Assembly (NCBI GenBank): GCA_012729395.1
Contig: JAAYDF010000174.1
Span: 1 to 35,280, forward strand
DNA from: Phycisphaerae bacterium
GTDB lineage: Bacteria > Planctomycetota > Phycisphaerae > UBA1845 > PWPN01
Length of the DNA stretch: 35,280 nucleotides
Reading direction: 5' to 3'
In this document: positions 7,567-15,251 of the stretch, piece by piece
Layout of the letters: every line of letters begins with the position of its first letter
Numbering within the stretch: position 1 is the first letter of the stretch
Notes under the pieces: generated by a model
Seen by the model: the letters and a program-made list of their open reading frames with translations, nothing else
Database searches by the model: none
What the model was told of the DNA's origin: nothing
Made by a program: the position numbers and the translations under genes

Positions 7567-8814
7567 TCACTTCTGCAAGGCTTCCATGGCTTCCCTGGCT
7601 GCCTGGTAGTCTTCGTTTAGGTCGAGAGCCCGCTCAAAGGACGCCCACGCCTGGTCCCATTTTCCCCCGGCATGAAACAGCCGGCCCATCAGATAGTGCA
7701 CGTCCGGGTAATTCGCTCCCGCGCGGACGGCCTGTTCGAGCCTTTCGACGCCCATGGCCCACTGCTCGGTCTGGCCGTAGAGTTCCGCCAGCAACACGAG
7801 GGCTTTGACGTACCGCGGGTTAAGCTGCACGGCCTGCTCCGCGTGAGCGATGGCATTGAGCCGTTGATCCAGCCTCCGGTACACCTCGCCGCAGTGGTAG
7901 TGCAGGTCGGCGAACTCGGGGTGTTCCTGCAATACACGCTCCAGCGTGGCCGCCAGCGTCGAGAACACCTCGCCGTCCACTTCGCTTTCCGGCAGCGAAA
8001 GGAAGGCGGCGACGAAGTCCGGCTCGGCCACAATCGCCTTTCCCAATTGATCGAGCGACGCGTCATCCAACTGGGCGATGGACACCGGCGTTTGCCAGGC
8101 CACCTCCCGCCAGCGCCCGCCTGCCATCTGGGATTGTGCCAAAAGGCTCAACTGAAACGCGATCCGGGCGTTGAGCGGATCCAGCGCGTGAGCCGCCTCC
8201 AGGTACTGCACGGCTCGCTGATGACGGCCTCGCACGGCACAGAGTTGGGCAAGCCGTTCGTGGGCCCCGGCGTGGGCGGGCTCGTAAGCGATCGCCATTT
8301 CGAGCGACCGTTCCGCATCGATCCAGTCCTCGTCCGCCGCCAGCATGACGCCCAACTGGTAATGCAACTCCGCCTGGTCCGGTTGGCGCACGAGGCCTTC
8401 ACGCAATGTGGCCATGGCTTCGAGCTGGCTGCCCTGCTTGTACCGAGCCAGAGCCAGACGCACGCGCAGGGTGATGTCATCCGGATCGTGCTGGAGCATG
8501 TTTTCGAGTTCTCGGACCGCCAGGTCATACTGCTCGCAGCCCACGTGGCAGGCGACCAGGAATCGGGCGAAGCCCCCGCCGGCCGAGTTCAGCCCTGCTG
8601 CCGCCTGGAAGTGGTGGGTGGCTTCTCCGTACCGCTGTTTCTTGAACAGCCGGACCGCCAGGTGATAGTGCGCCTGCCCCAGGTAGTACCGGATCAGCAG
8701 GTCCTGCGCTTCATTGCGCGGCACCACCAATGGGCTGAGCAATTCGATGGTCTTTTCGTATCGGCCGGCATGGTATGCCGACATCCCAAGCCGATAGCAC
8801 TGCTGCTTATTCAT
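7567..8814 (-). CDS. TPR-repeat protein, 415 aa
   Basis: A second TPR protein, first gene of the two-gene minus-strand operon. The N-terminus, MNKQQCYRLGMSAYHAGRYE, starts directly in a TPR helix. Later units include LIRYYLGQAHYHLAVRLFKK, LHYQLGVMLAADEDWIDAER and VHYLMGRLFHAGGKWDQAWA, with the last one ending a few residues before the C-terminus. A less regular segment (about 225-265) separates two TPR blocks. No signal peptide is seen. The frame is open from 8841, but the ATG at 8814 is preferred because GAGGATCGC provides a ribosome site at the right distance and homology starts there. The role is probably scaffolding together with the downstream TPR protein; no enzymatic motif is visible. 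Confidence 0.85.
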   Translation of the reverse strand: MNKQQCYRLGMSAYHAGRYEKTIELLSPLVVPRNEAQDLLIRYYLGQAHYHLAVRLFKKQRYGEATHHFQAAAGLNSAGGGFARFLVACHVGCEQYDLAVRELENMLQHDPDDITLRVRLALARYKQGSQLEAMATLREGLVRQPDQAELHYQLGVMLAADEDWIDAERSLEMAIAYEPAHAGAHERLAQLCAVRGRHQRAVQYLEAAHALDPLNARIAFQLSLLAQSQMAGGRWREVAWQTPVSIAQLDDASLDQLGKAIVAEPDFVAAFLSLPESEVDGEVFSTLAATLERVLQEHPEFADLHYHCGEVYRRLDQRLNAIAHAEQAVQLNPRYVKALVLLAELYGQTEQWAMGVERLEQAVRAGANYPDVHYLMGRLFHAGGKWDQAWASFERALDLNEDYQAAREAMEALQK

Positions 8815-8986
8815 GCGATCCTCGCCAGAATGGACGGCCACATCCCGTGCGGCCTCACGCTGCAGGCAGATCCCGAACGATCCTCTCCCGGGTGGAGAGG
8901 ACGTGAGAAGTCCCCACGGGGTAAGTATCGGTCAGGGACAGGGGCGCGATGAGGAAGCGAAAACGATACTGAGAAAACGGGTTAGG

Positions 8987-9015
8987 TTCACATGCTGGCC
9001 TGCTCATCCGATAAT
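8987..9015 (+). promoter_or_regulatory. promoter of the lipoprotein gene
   Basis: TTCACA (8987-8992) and GATAAT (9010-9015) are separated by 17 bases. The leader to the ATG at 9147 would be about 125 bases. Confidence 0.45.
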
Positions 9016-9030
9016 ACCCGAAGGTATCAT
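9011..9030 (+). promoter_or_regulatory. inverted repeat overlapping the -10 box, candidate operator
   Basis: ATAATACC (9011-9018) and GGTATCAT (9023-9030) form an inverted repeat with one mismatch and a CGAA centre. It covers the -10 box and the expected start of transcription, where a repressor would block the polymerase. No regulator gene is adjacent. Confidence 0.35.
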
Positions 9031-9146
9031 GGTGAGACATTGCCTGGGTCTGTTGCCTCGGGGAGCACCCCTGCCACCCGGCCGGCGGGTCGACCGAGAA
9101 TAACATCATGCGATTGTCGCCGGCTGACCACACGGAGTGACAAGTC

Positions 9147-10142
9147 ATGCGAGGATGGAAGTTATCTGTGGGCGGGCTGCTCTTGGGGATGCACATTCTG
9201 GGGTGCGGCAAGGATGTGCCTTCAGGCGCACCGCCGGCCGCCAGCCAACCCGGCATCGCCGACCGGCCCGTGATCGCCTTCGTGGCCGCCGCGCCGAATG
9301 ACCCCTTGTGGCCGGTACTCAAGACCAGCGCTGAGCTGCATCTGCAACAATGGGACGCGTTCGAGGTGCGGTTCCTTGTCCCCGAGAAGGACGAGCCGCA
9401 AAGTCAGGCGGATCTGCTGGCGGCATTGAGCGAACCGCGGCTGCGTGGCCTGTGTATCCACATTCGCGACGCCGCCGCCGTTCAGAAGCAGCTTGAGCGA
9501 CTGCAGCAGAGCGGCGTGTCCATCGTATCCATGATACAGCCGGCACCGACGAACTGCCGTGTGGCTCACGTCGGCCTCGACGAATCGGCTATCGGGCGGG
9601 CCCTCGCCGACGCGACGGCGGATCTGCTCGGCAAGCACGGCACCATCATGCTCATCCACGCCGGGTCCGATCACCCGGCCTTCGGCCTGCGGCTCATGGG
9701 AATGCGCGAGAGACTTCGCATCCATCGGCAACTTGAGGCTCTCGCACTCATCGACTGCCAGGCTGATCCACAGGTCGCCTTGGCCGCCATTCAGGACCGA
9801 TCCCAGCGGTATCCGCGTTTGTCCGCCTGGGTGGCGTTGGACGACTGGCCGCTGCGCGGGCTCACCTCGGATAACCCCTTGCCTCCGAATACCCGCCTCA
9901 TTACCTTCGGCGGCCTGCCCCATCAATGGCCATTGCTCCGCAGCGGCGTCCTCCCGGTGCTCGTGGCGGCCGACTACGGCCAACTCGGAGGCAAGGCCCT
10001 GCAATTCTGCGAGAACGCCATCCGCAATACCAACCCGCAGCGACTCCCGGATCACTATATCGCCCCACTGCGTACGCTTCGGCCCGAAGACCTCGATGCA
10101 TATGAACGCGACTGGCGGACATGGGCGGGACAAGGCCAATAG
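9147..10142 (+). CDS. lipoprotein related to periplasmic sugar-binding proteins
   Basis: A 331-residue protein with a lipoprotein signal: basic start, hydrophobic core and lipobox ILGC with Cys20. After a Pro/Ser/Ala linker comes a fold resembling the type I periplasmic-binding/LacI family: VIAFVAAAPNDPLWPVLK opens it, then LRGLCIHIRDAAAVQKQL, SIVSMIQPAP, VAHVGLDESAIGRALADAT and ADLLGKHGTIMLIHAG, close to the ribose-binding type. Such proteins bind sugars or signals outside the membrane for an ABC transporter or a sensor. No permease or ATPase gene is next to it, so transport is not shown. GGAG lies nine bases before the ATG at 9147. It is divergent from the TPR operon and converges on the CYTH gene. 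Confidence 0.75.
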   Translation: MRGWKLSVGGLLLGMHILGCGKDVPSGAPPAASQPGIADRPVIAFVAAAPNDPLWPVLKTSAELHLQQWDAFEVRFLVPEKDEPQSQADLLAALSEPRLRGLCIHIRDAAAVQKQLERLQQSGVSIVSMIQPAPTNCRVAHVGLDESAIGRALADATADLLGKHGTIMLIHAGSDHPAFGLRLMGMRERLRIHRQLEALALIDCQADPQVALAAIQDRSQRYPRLSAWVALDDWPLRGLTSDNPLPPNTRLITFGGLPHQWPLLRSGVLPVLVAADYGQLGGKALQFCENAIRNTNPQRLPDHYIAPLRTLRPEDLDAYERDWRTWAGQGQ

Positions 10143-10176
10143 GCAGCCAGGCGGCAGGTGACCCCCCAGAGATGAC

Positions 10177-10743
10177 CTACGGCAGCGCCAGCGCGGTCAT
10201 CGACAGGTTGCGGCCGCGGCAGTAGTCGACGAGCAGGGCAACGTAGCTTGGCCGAACGTGCGGACATCGGTCCAGACCCAACCGCTGCCGCACACGGCCT
10301 ATCGCCGCTTCATCCGGGCCCTCGATCTCAACATAACAGCCGAGGTGCGGGACTTCGTCCAACTCTACGTGGCAGTCATCCAGCAACCACGTCTCCCGCC
10401 GCTTCTCGAAACAGATGAACTCGACAAAGCCCAGGGCTGCCAAGAGCGAAGCGGCGGCGGCGGCGTCATCCAGGCTGATCTGGATCTCCTCGCGGCTCTT
10501 GTACGGTGAAGTATCGGGCGGCCCCTTGTAAGTCAGCGTGGGTTCCGGAGCTTGTCCCGATTCGCGGCGACAACTGCGGACCCGCAGTCCGCGCTCGCCG
10601 CGGCGCAGTCGGCCGTCGGGCGTGTCGAAGAGCCGATTGGTCTCCACAACGCGGCCCTGACAAGTCGCCCCTGCAACAATCAGCCGCTGCCGAACCGTTT
10701 CGTGGTCCTCGACCTTCAGCTTGGCTTCGATCTCGCGAGACAT
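10177..10743 (-). CDS. CYTH-domain protein (class IV adenylate cyclase/triphosphatase fold)
   Basis: A 188-residue single CYTH domain. The signature EIEAK is at residues 4-8, followed by the expected run of charged strands of the triphosphate tunnel: RLFDTPDGRLRRGERGLRVR, PTLTYKGP, REEIQ, CFEKRRETWLLDDCHVELDEVPHLGCYVEIEG. Members bind triphosphates with metal ions and act as triphosphatases or, in the CyaB group, as adenylate cyclases; the sequence alone does not decide. The length is normal for the CyaB group. AGGTG lies about five bases before the ATG. It follows leuS on the same strand after a gap of 273 bases, so it probably has its own promoter. Confidence 0.85.
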   Translation of the reverse strand: MSREIEAKLKVEDHETVRQRLIVAGATCQGRVVETNRLFDTPDGRLRRGERGLRVRSCRRESGQAPEPTLTYKGPPDTSPYKSREEIQISLDDAAAAASLLAALGFVEFICFEKRRETWLLDDCHVELDEVPHLGCYVEIEGPDEAAIGRVRQRLGLDRCPHVRPSYVALLVDYCRGRNLSMTALALP

Positions 10744-10772
10744 CTGGTCACCTGACGCCGCAATCGTGCGGG

Positions 10773-10838
10773 GGTGTAGCTACACCACAAAGCGGTCAAC
10801 ACGTAGCGGGGTAGTCTTCTCATCGCGAAGCGGTCAAC
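10773..10838 (-). promoter_or_regulatory. palindrome and direct repeats upstream of the CYTH gene
   Basis: GGTGTAGCTACACC (10773-10786) is a perfect 14-bp palindrome 30 bases before the CYTH start. Upstream, AAGCGGTCAAC occurs twice (10790-10800 and 10828-10838), 38 bases apart. Regulatory use is an inference; no clear -10 box was found at the right distance. The rest of the 10744-11016 gap shows nothing recognisable. Confidence 0.35.
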
Positions 10839-11016
10839 CCTATCGCGGGCGCTCTCGCGGCACCGCATATGTTCTCGATTCCTGATCTCCGCTTTAGATT
10901 TATCAAGAACTCCATCGCTGTCCGGCAGAGTCCGCGACTCCAATCCAAGATCACGGATCCCAGATCGGGGTTGTGCGGAAACCTCCATTCCGCGTTCTCA
11001 TCCTTCACATGTTCGC

Positions 11017-13902
11017 TCAGTTCGCCACGATGTTGACCAGCCGCCCCGGGATGCAAACCACTTTGCGAACGGTTTTGCCGGTCAGCTCGGCGACAATGCG
11101 TTCGTCGGCCAGGGCGACCTCCCGCATCTGCCCCTCGTCGGCCGAGGCGGGCAGGGTGATGCGGGCCTTGATCTTGCCCATGACCTGGACAACGATCTCG
11201 ACCTCGGCTTCGACGCACAAGGCCTCGTCGTAGGCGGGCCATCGCTCGACACTGATCGACCGATGCCAATGCGAGCCGCGCAGCCGCTGCCACAGTTCCT
11301 CACACAAGTGCGGGGCAATGGGTGCAAGAAGCTTGAGGAAAGTTTCGGCGACCTGACGCGGCACCGCGCCACCCGACAGGGCGTTGTTGAGCTCGATCAG
11401 CGCGGCGATGGCGGTGTTGAACCGCAGATTGTGCATATCGAACGTGACCCGCTTGACCGTCTTGTGCAGCAGGCGATGGAGGCGATCGTCCGGTGCCTCC
11501 TCAACCACCATGATCGAGCCATCCTCGGCCACGAAGCGGCGCCACACGGCCTGCAAGAAGCGGCTCATGCCGACGATGTCCCGCGTGCTCCAGGGCTTGC
11601 TCGCCTCCAACGGCCCCATGTACATCTCGTAAGCCCGCAGCGTGTCGGTGCCATAGTTGTGGCAAATGTCGTCCGGAGCGACGGCGTTCTTGAGGCTCTT
11701 GCCCATCTTGCCGAGCGAACGAGTCACCGGCTCGCCTGTGGATTTGCGAATGAAGCGGAGATCCTTGCCCTCGCCCTGCTCCTCGATGTCGTTGACATCG
11801 ACGTACATGCCGCGAGCATCCTGGTAGGCGTAGGCCTGGATGTAGCCTTGATTGAACAGTCGGCCGAAGGGCTCCGGCGAGCTGACGTACCCGAGATCGT
11901 AGAGCACCTTATGCCAGAACCGGGCGTAAAGCAGATGCAGGACCGCATGCTCGGCTCCACCCACATAGAGGTCCACGCCCCCGCCGACCGGCCCGCCGTC
12001 GCACGGGGCCATCCAGTAGTCCTCAACCTCGGGCGCGACCAAGGCGTCATCGTTGTGCTTGTCGAGATAACGCAGGTAGTACCAGCAGGAACCAGCCCAC
12101 TGGGGCATGGTGTTCAACTCGCGGCGAAATGCCCGCACCGGCACGCCCGCCGGCGCGTCCTGGCCCGGCCGGACCAGCTTGACCGAACCCGCCTCGGTCA
12201 TATACCCGCGCACGTTCGCCCAATCGGTCGCCCGACCCAGAGGTGGAGCCGGCGGGGCATTCGGATCGTCTGACGCCTGCGGGCGGTAGTCCTCGATCGT
12301 GGGTAGCTCGACCGGCAGCTCGCTTTCGTCGAGAGCGAAGACCTGCCCCGTGGCCGCGTCGTGCAGAATGGGGAACGGCTCGCCCCAGTAACGCTGCCGG
12401 CTGAACAGCCAGTCGCGCAGCTTGTAGTTGACCGCCCCCTTGCCCAGGCTTTCGCTTTCCAACCATTCGGTGATCTGCTTCTTGAACTCCGCGGTGGTCA
12501 GGCCGTCAAATCGGCCCGAGTTCACCGCGATGCCGTCGCCCACGTAGCCGCGCCAATCCTCGTTGCCCGGCGGCTGCACCACCTGCACGATCGGCAGGTT
12601 GTACTTCAGCGCGAACTCATAGTCGCGGGTGTCGTGGGCGGGCACGGCCATGATCGCTCCGGTGCCGTAGCCCATCAGCACGTAATCGGCAATCCAGATC
12701 GGGATGCGCTCGTCGTTCACCGGGTTGATCGCGTAACCGCCGGTGAACACACCCGTCTTCTCCTTGGTTTCCGCCGTGCGGTCGAGGTCGCTGCGGTGCC
12801 GGGCCTGCTCGACATACGCCTGCACCGCGGCCCGCTGCTCGTCGCTGGTCACCACGTCCACCAGTTCATGCTCCGGCGCGAGGACCATGTACGTCGCACC
12901 GAAGAGCGTGTCCGGCCGGGTAGTGTAGACGCGGATGACCTCTTCACTGTCTTCGACGGCGAAATCGACCTCGGCGCCTTCGCTGCGGCCGATCCAGTTG
13001 CCCTGCATGAGCCGAATCGCCTCGGGCCAGTCGACCAGCTCGAGGTCGCGCTCGAGGCGGTCGGCATAGGCGGTGATGCGGAGCATCCACTGACGAAGCG
13101 GACGGCGATAGACGGGGTGATTGCCGCGATCGCTCCGGCCTTCGTTGGTGACCTCTTCATTGGCCAGCACGGTTCCCAGGGCCGGGCACCAGTTGACCGC
13201 CACCTCATCGAGGTAGGCGAGACGGTGGGCATCGAGTACGTCGTGCCGTTCCTCGGGCGTCAGTTGGCTCCAGGTGCGTGTGCCCGGTGGCAGGCCGACA
13301 AACTCCTGCAAACCCGTGCTCGCCCCAGCCACCGGTACCAGCTCGCCGTGTGGGCCAACCACCCTGTTCTCACACTCCAGACTGTGGATCAGCTCGGCGA
13401 GCGGACGGGCGGTATCCTCCTCGGGATCGTACCAACTGTTGTAGAGTTGCAGGAAAATCCACTGCGTCCACTTGTAGTAAGCGACGTCGGTGGTGGCGAT
13501 TTCGCGGTCCCAGTCATAGCCCATGCCCAGCCGCTGGAGCTGGGCCCGCATGTTGGCGATGTTCTTGGCGGTGGTCTCACGTGGGGGCACGCCGTGCTCG
13601 ACGGCGTATTGCTCGGCGGGCAGGCCGAACGCGTCGTAGCCCATGGGGTGCAGCACGTTGAAGCCGCGCATCCGCAGATACCGCGAGAAAATGTCCGTCG
13701 CGATGTAGCCCAGCGGGTGCCCGACGTGCAGGCCGACACCGCTGGGGTAGGGGAACATATCCAACACGTAGAACTTCGGCCGGCTGGCGTCGAAGTCCTC
13801 GTCGCCCGGCTGCGGCGTGCGGAAGGTTCGGTTCTCGATCCAGTGCTTCTGCCACTTCGCCTCGAACGCGGCAAAGTCGTAATGGCCCGTGGGTGTGCTC
13901 AT
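11017..13902 (-). CDS. leuS: leucyl-tRNA synthetase
   Basis: A 961-residue class I aminoacyl-tRNA synthetase that charges tRNA-Leu in the cytoplasm. It starts YDFAAFEAKWQKHWIENRTF, typical of LeuRS. The HIGH motif is HVGH (59-62) within FPYPSGVGLHVGHPLGY. The editing (CP1) domain is seen in VYTTRPDTLFGATYMVLAPEH and YGTGAIMAVPAHDTRD. The KMSKS loop reads KMGKS (732-736), with Gly in place of the first Ser. The C-terminal part holds the anticodon-binding helices and the final LeuRS domain (VQVMGKIKARITLP). It is about 100 residues longer than the E. coli enzyme, in part from a segment around residues 170-230 (CENRVVGPHGELVPVAGAST) that I do not recognise from other LeuRS. The ATG at 13902 has a GGGA ribosome site. 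Confidence 0.97.
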   Translation of the reverse strand: MSTPTGHYDFAAFEAKWQKHWIENRTFRTPQPGDEDFDASRPKFYVLDMFPYPSGVGLHVGHPLGYIATDIFSRYLRMRGFNVLHPMGYDAFGLPAEQYAVEHGVPPRETTAKNIANMRAQLQRLGMGYDWDREIATTDVAYYKWTQWIFLQLYNSWYDPEEDTARPLAELIHSLECENRVVGPHGELVPVAGASTGLQEFVGLPPGTRTWSQLTPEERHDVLDAHRLAYLDEVAVNWCPALGTVLANEEVTNEGRSDRGNHPVYRRPLRQWMLRITAYADRLERDLELVDWPEAIRLMQGNWIGRSEGAEVDFAVEDSEEVIRVYTTRPDTLFGATYMVLAPEHELVDVVTSDEQRAAVQAYVEQARHRSDLDRTAETKEKTGVFTGGYAINPVNDERIPIWIADYVLMGYGTGAIMAVPAHDTRDYEFALKYNLPIVQVVQPPGNEDWRGYVGDGIAVNSGRFDGLTTAEFKKQITEWLESESLGKGAVNYKLRDWLFSRQRYWGEPFPILHDAATGQVFALDESELPVELPTIEDYRPQASDDPNAPPAPPLGRATDWANVRGYMTEAGSVKLVRPGQDAPAGVPVRAFRRELNTMPQWAGSCWYYLRYLDKHNDDALVAPEVEDYWMAPCDGGPVGGGVDLYVGGAEHAVLHLLYARFWHKVLYDLGYVSSPEPFGRLFNQGYIQAYAYQDARGMYVDVNDIEEQGEGKDLRFIRKSTGEPVTRSLGKMGKSLKNAVAPDDICHNYGTDTLRAYEMYMGPLEASKPWSTRDIVGMSRFLQAVWRRFVAEDGSIMVVEEAPDDRLHRLLHKTVKRVTFDMHNLRFNTAIAALIELNNALSGGAVPRQVAETFLKLLAPIAPHLCEELWQRLRGSHWHRSISVERWPAYDEALCVEAEVEIVVQVMGKIKARITLPASADEGQMREVALADERIVAELTGKTVRKVVCIPGRLVNIVAN

Positions 13903-13947
13903 GTCGATTCCCGCCGTGATCTACACCGTCTTGGAGCTGCGGTGCCA

Positions 13948-13985
13948 GGGATTCCTTCGCGGCGGCCTGACCGCCGCGGAACCCC
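13948..13985 (-). promoter_or_regulatory. strong hairpin in the leuS leader
   Basis: On the minus strand, GGGGTTCC then GCGGCGG pairs with CCGCCGC and GGAATCCC across a five-base loop, with a three-base bulge. It lies about 45-80 bases before the leuS start. No run of T follows, so a plain terminator is unlikely; a leader structure or a palindromic repeat are both possible. Confidence 0.4.
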
Positions 13986-14111
13986 GGTATGTTACCGGCG
14001 ATCCCAGGAGCGGGCAAAAAAGCCATGCGCCGATCGGGGAAAGGGGGAGTGATGCGTACTGAGTACCGAGTGATGAGCGGGAAGCGAGAAACGGAAGGCG
14101 AGAAGCCAGAA

Positions 14112-14245
14112 GCGAGCCCGGGACGCAAGTCCCCGGGTGTGAAAGCGAGCGATAACAAGCGCGCGAGCCAAGGACGCAAGTCCCCGGACGTGAAAGCGAG
14201 CGATAACACACACGCGAGCCGGGGACGCAAGTCCCCGGGTGCACA
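14112..14245. repeat. 51-bp tandem repeat, 2.6 copies, with GCAA-loop hairpins
   Basis: Units begin with GCGAGCC at 14112, 14163 and 14214, an exact 51-base period; the third is cut off after about 32 bases. Each contains GACGCAAGTCC; in the third, CCGGGGAC-GCAA-GTCCCCGG is a perfect 8-bp stem with a GNRA tetraloop, and in the others the stem is shorter or bulged. The array fills most of the gap between leuS and the RDD gene (13903-14273). The remaining DNA (about 14040-14110) is full of short words such as GTACTGAGTACC and shows no gene. Confidence 0.75.
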
Positions 14246-14273
14246 GCGTTCTTGTGCAAACCCTGGACGGGTT

Positions 14274-14993
14274 TCAGATCCCGGCCGGCGTGGTCGCCTC
14301 GTCGGCCCCCGCCATCCACTCCGGAGGAACCTCGATCCCGCACTCGGGGCATCGGCCGCTGATGTTGCCCGTGAGGTTGTAGCCGCAGGATCGACAGTAC
14401 GGGCCGGGCAAGACGTAAGGCACGCGATGCCGATAACGCTTGCGGATGACCATGGTGTTGGCCCAGCGGTCGCCCCAGCGCTGTCCCTTCGCCATCGTCA
14501 GGATGATGACCACGACGCCGATCAGCGGTATCAGCAGGGGCAGGTTGCGTTTGAGGGATCGACCCAGGCCGATGGGCTCCCGACTGTAGGCATCGACGAC
14601 CTGAATCCCGAAAAGCGCCTTGCCCGGCGATTGGCCGGAGATACCGTCTCTGGCCAGCAACATCACATAGTAGCCTATCGAACTGAGGATCGCTCCCAAG
14701 TGGAGTAGTGGCGCGTTCCCCGGTGAGGCGGGGAGCATCACGAGCAAGAGCATGATCCCTTGCTCAAGCAGTGAGATGATGAGGTTGTCCACCAGGTAGG
14801 CGGCATGGCGCCGGTAGGCCAAGCTGTTTCGGCACTTTTTGCAGACCCGCACACCATAAAGAGCCTTGAAATTCCAGTACTTCGGCAGCGGGCGGGAGCA
14901 GATCGGGCACAAAGGCACGACGGGAACGCCGACTCCCTGAGCCGCGGATTCACCGACAGCAACGTCACTCGTCGTGGTCGCAGGTTCACACAT
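14274..14993 (-). CDS. RDD-family membrane protein with two zinc-ribbon segments
   Basis: A 239-residue integral membrane protein. Residues about 28-60 hold a CxxC...CxxC zinc motif (CPICSRPLP, CKKCRNS). The RDD domain follows: RRHAAYLVDNLI opens the first membrane helix with the Arg and Asp residues that name the family, then GQSPGKALFGIQVVD and RWGDRWANTMVIRKR. Two to three hydrophobic helices are visible, including LLIPLIGVVVIILTMA. The C-terminus is a second zinc ribbon, CRSCGYNLTGNISGRCPECG, which I know as frequent in Phycisphaerae membrane proteins. RDD function is mostly unknown; some are ion exchangers. The frame opens at 15086, but the ATG at 14993 has GAGG nine bases upstream and matches the start of the folded part. 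It lies between the V-ATPase operon and leuS on the same strand. Confidence 0.82.
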   Translation of the reverse strand: MCEPATTTSDVAVGESAAQGVGVPVVPLCPICSRPLPKYWNFKALYGVRVCKKCRNSLAYRRHAAYLVDNLIISLLEQGIMLLLVMLPASPGNAPLLHLGAILSSIGYYVMLLARDGISGQSPGKALFGIQVVDAYSREPIGLGRSLKRNLPLLIPLIGVVVIILTMAKGQRWGDRWANTMVIRKRYRHRVPYVLPGPYCRSCGYNLTGNISGRCPECGIEVPPEWMAGADEATTPAGI

Positions 14994-15128
14994 GGTTGAA
15001 GCCTCGTGGGTGCATGACCCGTAGGTCGGGCCGTCGCCCGATGCCTGACAGGCCCAGAGTGTTACCTGCAAGTGGCCGCGATGCAAGTCTCGACGACTAC
15101 AAATCAGGGGTGGAGGGAAGCTGGTTCA

Positions 15129-15200
15129 AGCAGAGCCGCGCCCGTCAGGAAGCGGTAGTCCTTGTCCGGGCTATCGCACCCTCACGGTCGCGGCTCTGCT
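15129..15200. repeat. 12-bp perfect inverted repeat downstream of atpK
   Basis: AGCAGAGCCGCG (15129-15140) and CGCGGCTCTGCT (15189-15200) are perfect inverted repeats enclosing 48 bases, which contain further short inverted words. It lies 52-123 bases beyond the atpK stop, where a transcript end is expected, but there is no T-run. I recall similar GCAGAGCCGCG-ended hairpins scattered in planctomycete genomes; only one copy is in this window. A smaller inverted repeat (TCGGGC, GCCCGA) lies near 15030. Confidence 0.6.
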
Positions 15201-15251
15201 AAGTCGCGATCTGGTTGGCCGCGGTTCGATGGAACCTTCTGGGGCCTGATC

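Larger units (their letters stand above)
8815..9146. other. divergent intergenic region of the TPR operon and lipoprotein gene
   Basis: This 332-base region must carry both divergent promoters. On the plus strand a good promoter and an overlapping inverted repeat are visible (listed separately). On the TPR side, 8881-8901 is an 8-bp perfect inverted repeat (TCCTCTCC, five-base loop, GGAGAGGA) about 70 bases before the start codon, a candidate leader hairpin or operator. I could not identify a convincing minus-strand promoter. Confidence 0.45.

Noticed and set aside
12361-14052. 563-codon open frame on the plus strand opposite leuS
   Set aside because: It is antisense to a certain gene; high G+C at third positions keeps the opposite frame free of stops. 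The translation is Arg/His/Val-rich without domains.
14112-14245. CRISPR-like array
   Set aside because: The 51-bp units are contiguous with no unique spacers and there are no cas genes; this is a plain tandem repeat.
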